From Gemmatimonadota bacterium (GTDB lineage Bacteria > Gemmatimonadota > Gemmatimonadetes > Gemmatimonadales > Gemmatimonadaceae), in the NCBI GenBank assembly GCA_028287225.1, contig JAQBPZ010000291.1, positions 1 through 22,087 of the forward strand: 22,087 nucleotides of DNA, written 5' to 3'. Below the pieces are notes generated by a model, which worked only from the letters and a program-made list of their open reading frames with translations, was not told the origin of the DNA and ran no database searches. The number at the start of each line of letters is the position of its first letter. Within the stretch, counting starts at the first letter, position 1. The position numbers and the translations under genes were made by a program. This document shows positions 15,107-22,087 of the stretch, piece after piece.

Positions 15107-16801
15107 ATGCCACGACCTTCACTCGCAGCCCTCGCCACCCTTGCGCTCGCCGCCTGTGCGACGCCAGCACTCGCCCCCCCGGTCACCATTGCGCGCGGGA
15201 GCGCACCTGTCACGCCCGCTACGCTCCTCATCCGCCGAGCGCACATCGTCGACGGGACCGGGAGCCCATGGTACAGCGGCGATATCCTGATCTCCGGCGA
15301 TCGCATCACCGCCATTGGCCGCCTCGCCGGCGCCTCGGCGCGTGACACGATCGATGCCAATGACCTCGTGGTCGCGCCGGGCTTCATCGACATGCTGGGC
15401 CACTCCGAATACCCGCTCATTCGCGACGGCCGCGCGATCTCCAAGATCACCCAGGGCATCACGACCGAGATCACCGGCGAGGTGACGAGCGTCGTTCCCG
15501 TGAACGAGCGCACGCTCGCCGAGCTCGACTCCGCGACGCGGTCGAGAGTGGCCTGGACCGATCTCACCGGCTATTTCGCCGCGCTGGACGCTGCGAGGCC
15601 GGCGATCAACCTCGCCACCTTCGTGACCGTCGGCTCCGTCCGTCGCTTCGCGATGGGTGACGCGGCCCGCGCCGCGACGCCCGCCGAGCTCTCCGTCATG
15701 CGCAGCGAGGTGGACAGGGCCATGCGGCAGGGCGCGATGGGCCTCTCGAGCGGGTTGATCTACGCCCCCGCCAGCTTCGCGCCCACGAGCGAGGTCGTGG
15801 AGCTGGCGAAGGTGGCCGCCAGCCATGGCGGCGGCTACGCGAGCCATATCCGCAGCGAAGGGGATCGCCTGGTGGAGGCGGTGAACGAGGCGATCTCCAT
15901 CGGCGAGCAGGCGGGTGGATACGTCCAGATCCACCACCTCAAGGCCAGCGGCCAGAAGAACTGGGGCAAGGTCCGCGACGCCGTCGCCGCGATCGACGCC
16001 GCGCGCGCACGTGGCGTGGACGTCAGCGCCGATCAGTATCCCTATGCGGCGAGTGGCACGGGACTCGACAACGTTCTGCCGGGCTGGGCGCACGCCGGCG
16101 GAACGGACTCCATGCTGGCGCGCCTGCGGGATCCCGCGACCCGGGCCCGGCTCCGGGAAGCGCTCACGGGCAGCGGCACCGCCGGCTCGGAGATCGGTAC
16201 CTCCGCGGGCGGCCCGCACGGGGTGATGCTCGCCAACGTCACCGCGGACTCCCTGCGGAAGTACCAGGGGATGCGCCTCGACGACGTCGCCCGCGCCCGC
16301 GGGCAGGACGTGGTGGACGCGCTGTTCGACATCCTGTCTGCCGACCGCGCACGCACCGCCGCGATCTACTTCTCCATGTCGGAGGACGACGTCGACTACG
16401 TGATGCGCCAGCCCTGGGTCAGCGTGGGGATCGACGCGGGCGCACGCGCCGCCGACTCGACGGTGAAGGAACGCCCGCACCCGCGCGCGTACGGCGCCTT
16501 CCCGCGCATCCTCTGCCGCTACGTCCGCGAGCGGCACATCCTCACCCTCGAGGACGCGGTGCGGAAGTTCACCGCGCTGCCCGCGGCGCGCGTGGGCCTC
16601 GCCGAGCGCGGCGTGCTCAAGGCGGGAATGTACGCCGACCTCACGATCTTCGACCCGGCGACGGTCTGCGACCGCGCGACGTTCGTCGACCCGGTGCAGA
16701 CGTCGGTGGGCATCACGCACGTGATCGTGAACGGCGTGCCGGTCGTGCGGAACGGCGCCGTGACCGGCGCCCGCCCTGGCCGCGGCTTGCGGCGACAGTA
16801 G
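15107..16801 (+). CDS. Lipoprotein-type amidohydrolase of the D-aminoacylase/N-acyl-D-amino-acid deacylase family, altered active site
   Basis: 564 aa from ATG 15107. A lipoprotein signal ends in LAAC (Cys17), so the enzyme is exported and membrane-anchored. The amidohydrolase scaffold follows: LLIRRAHIVDGTGSPWYSGD, VAPGFIDMLGHSE, YASHIRSEGD (His247), YVQIHHLKASG (His276, His277), DQYPYAASGTGL, a SEDDVDYVMRQP segment and GIDAG (Asp443), and a C-terminal beta domain with AGMYADLTIFDP. In classical D-aminoacylases the first site is HxH and a Cys bridges the metals; here the first His is Leu97, only His99 remains, and the Cys region reads TGE (Glu125). The family cleaves N-acyl groups from D-amino acids, but substrate and metal use may differ in this branch. 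It is followed by a convergent small lipoprotein gene across a palindromic repeat. Confidence 0.85.
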   Translation: MPRPSLAALATLALAACATPALAPPVTIARGSAPVTPATLLIRRAHIVDGTGSPWYSGDILISGDRITAIGRLAGASARDTIDANDLVVAPGFIDMLGHSEYPLIRDGRAISKITQGITTEITGEVTSVVPVNERTLAELDSATRSRVAWTDLTGYFAALDAARPAINLATFVTVGSVRRFAMGDAARAATPAELSVMRSEVDRAMRQGAMGLSSGLIYAPASFAPTSEVVELAKVAASHGGGYASHIRSEGDRLVEAVNEAISIGEQAGGYVQIHHLKASGQKNWGKVRDAVAAIDAARARGVDVSADQYPYAASGTGLDNVLPGWAHAGGTDSMLARLRDPATRARLREALTGSGTAGSEIGTSAGGPHGVMLANVTADSLRKYQGMRLDDVARARGQDVVDALFDILSADRARTAAIYFSMSEDDVDYVMRQPWVSVGIDAGARAADSTVKERPHPRAYGAFPRILCRYVRERHILTLEDAVRKFTALPAARVGLAERGVLKAGMYADLTIFDPATVCDRATFVDPVQTSVGITHVIVNGVPVVRNGAVTGARPGRGLRRQ

Positions 16802-16824
16802 CTCGCGCCTCGCTGCTGTCGGAC

Positions 16825-16860
16825 AGCTTCGACTGCTTCGACTGCTTCGACTGCTTCAAA
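16825..16860 (+). repeat. 9-bp tandem repeat (TGCTTCGAC), four units
   Basis: Four successive 9-bp units, the first starting AG instead of TG and the last ending AAA. The same word, TTCGACTGCTTCAACGC, occurs once, inverted, at the far end of the neighbouring palindrome (about 17092-17108). The array therefore looks like a local expansion of the left end of that element. Confidence 0.85.
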
Positions 16861-16861
16861 C

Positions 16862-17100
16862 AGCTTCAACGCAGAGGGCACAGAGGAGAAGCGAGAGGAC
16901 GCAGAGGAGCGCGACACCTGCAAAGCAGTCCTCCGTGTCCTCCGTGTCCTCTGTGGTCAAATGCTCTTCAACAGCGTTTTACCACAGAGGACACAGAGGA
17001 CACGGAGGGCACAGCTGACCACGAAGGAGGTGTTGGAGGTGCGCCGGAGCAGACTTCCTCTGCGCCCTCGCTGTTCCCTCTGCGCCCTCTGCGTTGAAGC
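16862..17100. repeat. Nested palindromic element, family 2, copy 1
   Basis: The outer arms are AGCTTCAACGCAGAGGG... from 16862 and its inverted copy ...CCCTCTGCGTTGAAGC ending at 17100; each arm continues for about 40 bp of GCAGAGG/ACAGAGG purine-rich words. Inside lies a second, stronger hairpin (16931-17008). The whole 239-bp unit can fold into one long stem. It shares its end sequence with the element at 21103-21235. Confidence 0.88.
16931..17008. terminator. Strong inner hairpin between convergent genes, possible bidirectional terminator
   Basis: CTCCGTGTCCTCTGTGGT-type left arm (16931-16957) pairs with ACCACAGAGGACACAGAGGA and following bases (16981-17008) in a stem of about 27 bp, with a 23-nt loop containing a TTTT. 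It is placed between two genes that end towards each other, so it could stop transcription from both sides. It may equally be only the core of a repeat element. Confidence 0.35.
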
Positions 17101-17134
17101 AGTCGAACTGTGTGACAGCAAGCCGGCGCAACGA

Positions 17135-17662
17135 TCACTGAACCTTCGTGCCCTCGCTCCGCATCGTCACCACGGAGTCCGGGCCGCCCCCCGTGTAGTG
17201 CGCAACGAGGGTCCCGACGAGCTTGTCGCCCGCCTTCCGCAGCACGCCGCGCGTCGTGACGGTCACGCCCTTCCGGCGCACGCTCTGGTACGGACCAATC
17301 TCGTAGACGATGCTGTCGGCCATCGAGGTGACGCGCGCCGTGACCGTCAGGCCGTTCGCGAACTTCATCTTCCAGCCGCCCGCCTCGCCGCTCGCCGTGA
17401 GGGTCGAGAGGGTCGGGGAGGTGTCGCTGCCACTGCTGGGAACCGTGCGCATCTTCCAGGTGCCGGCGACGTCCGCGAGCGCCAGGGACCCGGCCCCCGC
17501 GGTGGAGCCGCCCGGTGCGGCGGCGGGCGTCGTGACCACCGGGGTGATCGGCGTGGAAGTGGTATCGGCGATCGCCTTCTCCGACGACTTGTCCGACTTG
17601 CCGCAGGCGGCGAGCGAGAGCGCGAGCGCGGCGACGAGCGGGGTGGCGCGGGATGCTGTCAT
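17135..17662 (-). CDS. Small lipoprotein of unknown function
   Basis: 175 aa. The signal MTASRATPLVAALALSLAAC ends in an LAAC lipobox with Cys20. A low-complexity linker rich in Thr, Pro, Ala and Gly (about 21-63) follows, then a compact beta-rich domain beginning LADVAGTWKMRTVP and containing GGWKMKFANGLTVTARV, DSIVYEIGPYQSVRRKG and DKLVGTLVAHY. The WKM...R motif and the alternation of strands look like a lipocalin-like or ligand-binding beta barrel; that is a guess from pattern only. It is anchored in a membrane (outer membrane if the cell is diderm). GTG 17671 is an alternative start three codons upstream; neither start has a clear ribosome binding site. It lies 140 bp downstream of the M28 peptidase stop, on the same strand. 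Confidence 0.75.
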   Translation of the reverse strand: MTASRATPLVAALALSLAACGKSDKSSEKAIADTTSTPITPVVTTPAAAPGGSTAGAGSLALADVAGTWKMRTVPSSGSDTSPTLSTLTASGEAGGWKMKFANGLTVTARVTSMADSIVYEIGPYQSVRRKGVTVTTRGVLRKAGDKLVGTLVAHYTGGGPDSVVTMRSEGTKVQ

Positions 17663-17802
17663 GGTTGGCACCGAGGTGGGAGGCTCAGGGGTCGGCGAAC
17701 ACCCCAGACGATACAGCCTCCCCGGCGCGGCGCCAGCGCACTCGGCCGTGCGAGTGGGCCGATCCCTTCAGAATGCTCCTGCTTTGCCGTGTCCCTGAAG
17801 CG

Positions 17803-19272
17803 CTACCGACCCCTGGGCATCATCCCGTCGCGCATCGCGGCATTGTACGCGAACGCCGCGAACACCACGGCGGCCTCCTTCACGTCCTCGGGCCGCATCC
17901 GCTCCATCGTGTCCATGTTCGTGTGATGGATGCGGACGTCGTAGCCGGCGTATTCCTGGATCGGGTTGAAGCCCGGAACCCCGGCGGCGATGAAGCTGAG
18001 GTGGTCGGTGTTGCCGATCCCCGCAATGACGTTCCGTCGCGCGCCCACGTCGCGGAATGGCTCCAGCCACGCGTCGAACAGCGCCTTCGCCTCGCGGTTC
18101 CCCTCGCTGAAGAAGCCGTACACCGGCCCGTAGCCCGGATCGATGTTGAGATACACCGACATCCGGTCGCGCGCGGCCCTGTTCGCGTCGCCCGCGAGGT
18201 GCTGCGCCACCCAGGCGCGCGAGCCGAGCAGGCCCTCCTCCTCGCCGCCCCAGAGCGCGACGCGGATCGTCCGGCGCGGGTGGGCGCCCACGGCCTTCAG
18301 GATGCGCATCGCCTCGAGCACCGTCGCCACGCCGTCGGCATTGTCGGTCGCGCCCGTGGCCGCATGCCACGAGTCGAGGTGCGCGCCGATCATCACGACC
18401 TCGTCCTTCAGCTGCGGATCACTCCCCGGCAGCTCGGCGATGACGTTGTAGCCACTGGTGTCCTGCGTCAGGTACCGCGCCTGCACGTTCACCCGCACCG
18501 TCACCGGCACCCCGTCATCGATCAGGCGCAGCAGGTTGTTGTAATGCTCGCCCGACACGACGACCGACGGCACGGCGCTGACGCCGGCGTCGCGGGTCTG
18601 GAGGAAGAGAGTGCCATGCTCCCCTCGGCTCGGCCGCAGCACCGCGCCAACGCCGGCGTCGTGCAGGATGGCGGCGATGCGCTGCGCCTCGGTGGGGCCG
18701 GGCCGCGCGGCGGGCCGAACGGCCGGCGGCACGGGGGCGACGTCGGGCGGCGCGTTCGCGGCGGTGGGATTGATGCGGTCCTCGCGGATGAACGTCGTCA
18801 TCATCGGCTGCGTCATGACGATGGCGCCCCTGAGCCGCGCGCGCATCCGCTCCACCGAATCCGCCGACAGGCCGGCGATCACCACCGGCGTGCCGGTGAT
18901 CTCGCCGGCCGTCGACGCCGACCACGCATCCGGATACCCGATCAGCGGCGCATACCGCGGCGCGGTCATCTCGAGGGCGAAGCGGTCCAGCTCCCATCCG
19001 CGTCCGAAGGGGAAGGCCTCCAGGCGCACACCGGCCAGTCCCGTCGCCGTCATGCGGTCGCGCGCCCAGTGTGCCGCGCGCAGGTACGCGGGCGACGCGG
19101 TGAGCCGCGGGCCGATCACGGTGGCGAGCGTATCGATCATCGCCCACGCCTGCGACCGGTTCATCCCCTCGTCCCTGATCCTCGCCATCATCTCGCGGTC
19201 GATGGATTCCTGCGCGCCAAGGAGAGCAGGGGCGAGGGCGAAGGCGCAAGCGAGGACGATACGTTTCGGCAT
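17803..19272 (-). CDS. Exported M28-family zinc metallopeptidase
   Basis: 489 aa. The signal peptide MPKRIVLACAFALAPALLGA is probably cleaved before QE. A PA-like insert lies at about 125-260 (TPVVIAGLSADSVERMRARL, and VPSVVVSGEHYNNLLRLIDD). The M28 peptidase core follows with all zinc and catalytic residues: AHLDSW (His298, Asp300), TDNADG (bridging Asp310), GGEEEGLLGS (Glu344-346, general base and ligand), NIDPGYG (Asp378) and HHTNMDT (His449/450). This is the layout of bacterial co-catalytic di-zinc aminopeptidases/carboxypeptidases acting outside the cytoplasm on peptides. ATG 19272 is chosen for the clean signal peptide; the reading frame extends far upstream only as a shadow of the transporter gene. 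No Shine-Dalgarno sequence is visible. It lies on the same strand as the MATE gene but is separated from it by a large palindrome. Confidence 0.92.
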   Translation of the reverse strand: MPKRIVLACAFALAPALLGAQESIDREMMARIRDEGMNRSQAWAMIDTLATVIGPRLTASPAYLRAAHWARDRMTATGLAGVRLEAFPFGRGWELDRFALEMTAPRYAPLIGYPDAWSASTAGEITGTPVVIAGLSADSVERMRARLRGAIVMTQPMMTTFIREDRINPTAANAPPDVAPVPPAVRPAARPGPTEAQRIAAILHDAGVGAVLRPSRGEHGTLFLQTRDAGVSAVPSVVVSGEHYNNLLRLIDDGVPVTVRVNVQARYLTQDTSGYNVIAELPGSDPQLKDEVVMIGAHLDSWHAATGATDNADGVATVLEAMRILKAVGAHPRRTIRVALWGGEEEGLLGSRAWVAQHLAGDANRAARDRMSVYLNIDPGYGPVYGFFSEGNREAKALFDAWLEPFRDVGARRNVIAGIGNTDHLSFIAAGVPGFNPIQEYAGYDVRIHHTNMDTMERMRPEDVKEAAVVFAAFAYNAAMRDGMMPRGR

Positions 19273-19619
19273 GATGAGCGGGGCTATGTGATGCGCTACG
19301 GATGGAGAGCTGGCACGGACACTCGAAAGGCTGGTGCTCACGCTTCCACATGAAATGACTTCACCGCGGAGGACGCGGAGGAGAGCCGCTCGGGACGCAT
19401 CCAGACGGGCCGGTTCGGACCGAATGCAGCGAGTGCACCGAAAACTGCCGGATCGCTTCCGGTGCAGCATCGCCCACCGGCGCGCCCCGCAGGAATCCGG
19501 CAGTTCTCGCTGCAATCCGGTGCATCCGGTCCGAACCGACGCCTCGCGTGGCCTCCCGAGCGGCCGTCCTCCGCGTCCTCCGGTGAAATGCCTTTGAGCA
19601 GGAACGGGGCGAACCGACG
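19273..19619. other. 347-bp gap dominated by a large palindrome
   Basis: It lies between the MATE stop and the M28 start (both minus strand). About 233 bp is the inverted repeat at 19362-19594. The 89 bp nearest the M28 gene should hold its promoter, but no convincing elements are visible. Confidence 0.6.
19362..19594. repeat. Large imperfect inverted repeat, family 2, copy 2
   Basis: Two arms of about 95-100 bp face each other around a loop of about 39 bp (19456-19494). Paired words, outside to inside: TTCACCGCGGAGGACGCGGA with its inverse near 19566-19588; GCCGCTCGGGA with its inverse near 19554-19564; CGGTTCGGACCG with CGGTCCGAACCG near 19527-19538; and AACTGCCGGAT with ATCCGGCAGTT (19495-19505). 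The loop has a small hairpin of its own. The outer word is the GGAGGACGCGGAGG type also seen at 16.9 kb and 21.1 kb. Confidence 0.85.
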
Positions 19620-21020
19620 TTAGTCCATGGCACCGACGGCAACGGGAACCTCGGCGGATTGAACCGAGCTGGCCGGCGGTGTCGCCGCGAAGTCGAGCCG
19701 CCGCCGGAACTCGCGGCGCAGCAGCAGGAGCGCCACCGCGAGCTGTACCCACACCGAGATCACCGCGAGATGCCAGATGGTCGGCAGCGCGAAGCCAGGC
19801 CGCCGCGCCAGCACGACAATCGGCGCGGCCACCAGCAGGATGCGCACGAGCGACGTGAAGATCGACGGCACCGTGTTGCCCATCGCCTGGAACATGCTGC
19901 CCGTGACGAAGATGACCCCCGACGCCACGAAGCTCCACGAGACGATGCGAAGGTACTCGTCGCCCACGGCGATCGCCGCCGGATCCTTCGTGAAGACGCT
20001 GATGAGCCCCGAGGGGACCAGGTGGCAGAGGATGAAGAACGCCAGCATCATCGCCGCGCCGAGCAGGGCCGCGTCGCGGAAGGTGTGGCGGACGCGATCG
20101 GCGCGGCGCGCGCCGAAGTTCTGTCCCGCGATCGGCGCCGCCGACATGCCGAGCGCCACGACCGGCATGAACCCGGCCTGCATCACCCGCATGCCGATCC
20201 CGAACCCCGCCTGCGCCGCCGCGCCGAACGGCTTCGTGACGGCGTACACGATGAACAGGTAGACGGCCATCATCGCGAAGTCGAACCCAGCCGGCAGCCC
20301 GATCCCGAGCATCCGCTTCCACACCGCGGCCCTCGGCGCCCACTCGGCACGCGCGAACGCGAGCACGGTGTCGCCACGGAAGTGCAGCACCAGCCAGACG
20401 TTGCCGATGGCGATCGCCAGCAGCGACGCGATCGCCGCGCCGCTGATCCCGAGCGCGGGCGCGCCGAGCCAGCCGAAGATGAGCACCGGGGCCACGACGA
20501 TGTTGATCACGACGGTCGCGACGCCGACCGCGACGCCGAGCTTGAAGTTGCCGACACCGCGCAGCGCGGCGGACATCGCGACGAGTGGAAACTGCATCGC
20601 CATGGCCGGGATGAACCACAGCAGGTACGCGCCGGCCTGATGCGCGGTCTCCACGTCGGCGCTCTGCGTCCGCGCGTAGCCGGTGCGCACCGACAGCGCG
20701 ACGACGAGGAAGAGGACGCCGCAGAGCATCGCGAGCGAGAGCGACTGGTTGAAGGCGAGCCGCGCAGCCGCGTTGTCGCGGCGCCCCATGGCATGGGCCA
20801 CGACGGTCGTCGTGCCCACCGAGAGCATCTGTGTGAGCGCGAGCACGGCGAACATCAGGTTGCCGGCAATCCCCACCGCGGCCACGGAGGCGGTGCCGAG
20901 CCGTCCGACCCAGTAGAGGTCGATCAGCACGTAGAGAGTCTGGAAGACCATCATGAGCAGCATGAAGCCCATGGTCTGCAGGAGCAGGCGGGTGATGGAG
21001 CCGGTCGTGAGGTCCTGCAT
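19620..21020 (-). CDS. MATE-family multidrug/toxic-compound efflux transporter
   Basis: 466 aa with about 12 hydrophobic segments in two halves of six, the usual MATE length and layout. TM1 starts LLLQTMGFMLLMMVFQTLYV, followed by DLYWVGRLGTASVAAVGIAG, the signature of the NorM/DinF class. The second half begins RMLGIGLPAGFDFAMMAVYL and carries VVALGMSAAPIAGQNFGARR, the matching repeat. These proteins use Na or proton gradients to expel cationic drugs or metabolites across the inner membrane. ATG 21020 places TM1 close to the N-terminus; a longer reading frame to 21464 is an arginine-rich shadow of the facing gene. The C-terminus after TM12 is a hydrophilic tail (ATPPASSVQSAEVPVAVGAMD-like). 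No regulator gene is adjacent. Read alone, divergent from the ABM-domain gene. Confidence 0.92.
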   Translation of the reverse strand: MQDLTTGSITRLLLQTMGFMLLMMVFQTLYVLIDLYWVGRLGTASVAAVGIAGNLMFAVLALTQMLSVGTTTVVAHAMGRRDNAAARLAFNQSLSLAMLCGVLFLVVALSVRTGYARTQSADVETAHQAGAYLLWFIPAMAMQFPLVAMSAALRGVGNFKLGVAVGVATVVINIVVAPVLIFGWLGAPALGISGAAIASLLAIAIGNVWLVLHFRGDTVLAFARAEWAPRAAVWKRMLGIGLPAGFDFAMMAVYLFIVYAVTKPFGAAAQAGFGIGMRVMQAGFMPVVALGMSAAPIAGQNFGARRADRVRHTFRDAALLGAAMMLAFFILCHLVPSGLISVFTKDPAAIAVGDEYLRIVSWSFVASGVIFVTGSMFQAMGNTVPSIFTSLVRILLVAAPIVVLARRPGFALPTIWHLAVISVWVQLAVALLLLRREFRRRLDFAATPPASSVQSAEVPVAVGAMD

Positions 21021-21102
21021 CGGGATACCAGGTGGGGGGCGGGTAGAGCGGGAGAAGGATGCACCCTCATGCTCCGTTTGGCGAGCAGGGCCAGGGGCGG
21101 CG

Positions 21103-21235
21103 GCTTCAACGCGGAGGGTCGCGGAGGACACCGCGAGGAGACGACCCAGCGCGTGCGGTGTCGGACCCCGAACCGCTGTGGAGATGCGCGACCTGCAATA
21201 TTCTGCGTACTCGCGCGTTCCCTCCGCGTTGAAGC
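21103..21235. repeat. Inverted-repeat-ended element, family 2, copy 3
   Basis: GCTTCAACGCGGAGGG at 21103-21118 is repeated exactly, inverted, at 21220-21235, bounding a 133-bp unit. The inside has GCGGAGGACACCGCGAGGAG and a CGGTGTCGGACCCCGAACCG partial palindrome. The ends are nearly those of the 16.9-kb element (GCTTCAACGCAGAGGG), so they belong to one family. The unit fills most of the divergent gap between the MATE and ABM genes. Confidence 0.85.
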
Positions 21236-21254
21236 TCTCGACCTCGAAGAGACC

Positions 21255-21548
21255 ATGCTCATCATCCACGTCTTCGTTCACGTGAAGCCGGACGCCGTCG
21301 ACGCCTTCATCGCGGCGACGGTCGCGAACGCCCGCGCGAGCATCCAGGAGCCCGGCGTCGAGCGATTCGACGTGATCCGGCAGCACGACGACCCTGCCCG
21401 CTTCCTGCTGGTCGAGGTCTACCGCTCGGCCGACGACCCGGCGCGCCACAAGGAGACGGCGCACTACGCCACCTGGCGCGACGCCGTGGAGCCGATGATG
21501 GCCGAGCCGAGGCGCAGCGTGAAGTACGGGGCGGTGTTCTGGACCTGA
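21255..21548 (+). CDS. ABM-domain (antibiotic biosynthesis monooxygenase/LsrG-like) small protein
   Basis: 97 aa, the whole length of a single ABM ferredoxin-like domain. The order is typical: strand LIIHVFVHVKPDAVDAFIAA, helix TVANARASIQEPGVERFDVI, strand DDPARFLLVEVYRSADDPAR, then HKETAHYATWRDAVEPMMAE. HKxTxHY with a following MxxPR-like ending is what YgiN quinol monooxygenase and LsrG isomerase share. Such proteins work as dimers without cofactor on quinones or small carbonyl compounds; which one applies here cannot be told. GAAGAG at 21246-21251 is a weak ribosome binding site for ATG 21255. Its promoter would have to lie in or left of the repeat element directly upstream, so that repeat may influence expression. 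Confidence 0.85.
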   Translation: MLIIHVFVHVKPDAVDAFIAATVANARASIQEPGVERFDVIRQHDDPARFLLVEVYRSADDPARHKETAHYATWRDAVEPMMAEPRRSVKYGAVFWT

Positions 21549-21641
21549 GCCTTGCCGGGGAGAGTCCGTCGTCCGAGTGCGGCGCGCGGCGGGTGGCGGC
21601 CGACAAGGTACGGAACCATACCCAGCGATTCACTTAAGCCG

Positions 21642-21669
21642 TTGTTGGTCAACAGTTTGCGCGTGTAAA
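21642..21669 (+). promoter_or_regulatory. Weak promoter candidate with a small palindrome, upstream of the last gene
   Basis: TTGTTG (21642-21647), a 16-nt spacer and TGTAAA (21664-21669) lie in the most A/T-rich part of the gap. A perfect palindrome, TGTTG-GT-CAACA (21643-21654), overlaps the -35 element and could bind a dimeric repressor. Matches to the consensus are only four of six in each box. Confidence 0.25.
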
Positions 21670-21743
21670 CAGCTGGCGCTATGTTGCAGGTGCGGACGCC
21701 GAACCCCGCGTCCGCTGCAACGAACGCCACGAGGCGCTTTCGC

Positions 21744-22087
21744 ATGAGCATGAGCCCGCGCAGCCATTCCGGCTCCCGTCCCGATGCGCCCCCGCGCGGA
21801 CGGTTGCGCCTCGACTCGTCGACCACCACCGGCGGCCTGCAGGCGCTGTCGCACGTGCTCGCCGAGTACGGTGCCGAGCGACTGCTCGGCCACGGCGGAA
21901 AGGGTGAGTCGGGCGCGGCGTTCCGCGCCGCCGCGCGTCAGCTTGCGGTGGAGTCGCGCGCCGAGGATCCCGTACGCGCCGAGCGGCTCATCATCGGCCT
22001 GCGATCCGCGTGGCGGGAGCTCCCGCAGGTGCGCGCGCTGGACGATCGCGAATCCTCGCAGGCGCTCTGGCAGCGCCTCGTGCGGCT
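21744..22087 (+). CDS. Unrecognised protein, N-terminal part, cut by window edge
   Basis: At least 114 codons from ATG 21744 (GAGG nine bases upstream), running off the window; a second ATG two codons later (21750) is possible. The N-terminus (MSMSPRSHSGSRPDAPPRGR) is a disordered-looking basic stretch without a signal peptide. It is followed by a helical region: GGLQALSHVLAEYGAERLLG, ESGAAFRAAARQLAVESRAE, PVRAERLIIGLRSAWREL and ESSQALWQRLVR. Codon use is fully typical for this genome and the frame is open to the end, so it is a real gene. The helical part looks cytoplasmic, perhaps a regulator or adaptor, but I do not recognise the family. Confidence 0.6.
   Translation, partial: MSMSPRSHSGSRPDAPPRGRLRLDSSTTTGGLQALSHVLAEYGAERLLGHGGKGESGAAFRAAARQLAVESRAEDPVRAERLIIGLRSAWRELPQVRALDDRESSQALWQRLVR

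Larger units (their letters stand above)
16802..17134. other. 333-bp convergent gap made of nested repeats
   Basis: Nearly the whole gap between the amidohydrolase and the small lipoprotein (tail to tail) is a 9-bp tandem array plus a nested palindrome (16862-17100). Only the last 35 bp before the lipoprotein stop and about 20 bp after the amidohydrolase are outside them. No gene is visible. Confidence 0.75.

Noticed and set aside
15119..16720. 533-codon frame antisense to the amidohydrolase gene
   Set aside because: No recognisable motif, composition of a shadow frame, and complete overlap with a well-supported gene.
19273..20619. Long upstream extension of the M28 peptidase frame
   Set aside because: It runs through the palindrome and the MATE gene in a shadow frame; the signal peptide at 19272 marks the true N-terminus.

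Overview
The window is GC-rich bacterial chromosome with strong G/C bias at third codon positions, several lipoproteins with LAAC-type lipoboxes, GTG starts and short gene overlaps. The gene mix (AddAB-type nuclease beside WYL regulators, an M28 peptidase, a lipoprotein-type D-aminoacylase homologue, many dispersed intergenic repeats) looks most like Gemmatimonadota. That is an inference from style; there is no marker gene in the window.

Layout. (1) 1-1400, minus strand: the N-terminus of a membrane protein cut by the window edge, preceded by a Fic-domain protein that carries its own inhibitory helix and a C-terminal winged helix, apparently read from a near-leaderless promoter. (2) 1401-1832: a gap holding a small broken minus-strand ORF. 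(3) 1833-10330, plus strand: a tight four-gene operon, addB-addA-WYL-WYL, joined by a 14-nt overlap, a 2-nt gap and a 4-nt ATGA overlap. It encodes a two-subunit helicase-nuclease for double-strand-break processing and a PafB/PafC-like pair of WYL regulators. Both nuclease domains carry a four-cysteine pattern typical of an iron-sulfur staple. (4) 10331-15106: small accessory genes (VWA protein, GNAT acetyltransferase, frameshifted lipoprotein, Rossmann NADP-binding protein). Every gap between them is occupied by a dispersed 106-118 bp element with inverted-repeat ends, seven copies in 4.7 kb. (5) 15107-21020: an exported D-aminoacylase-like amidohydrolase, a small lipoprotein, an exported M28 metallopeptidase and a MATE transporter. 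Here the gaps hold a different repeat type, large nested palindromes built on purine-rich CGGAGGACGCGGAGG / ACACAGAGGACAC motifs. (6) 21255-22087: a small ABM/LsrG-like monooxygenase-fold protein and the start of an unrecognised gene.

How it fits together. The nuclease/WYL operon is the only clear functional unit: the DNA-end-processing enzyme is co-transcribed with regulators of a family that, in mycobacteria, switches on DNA repair genes in response to single-stranded DNA. The amidohydrolase, M28 peptidase and lipoprotein suggest an envelope or scavenging role in peptide and amino-acid turnover, but they are on different strands and not one operon. The least explained signal is the dispersed repeat family at 10.36-15.07 kb.
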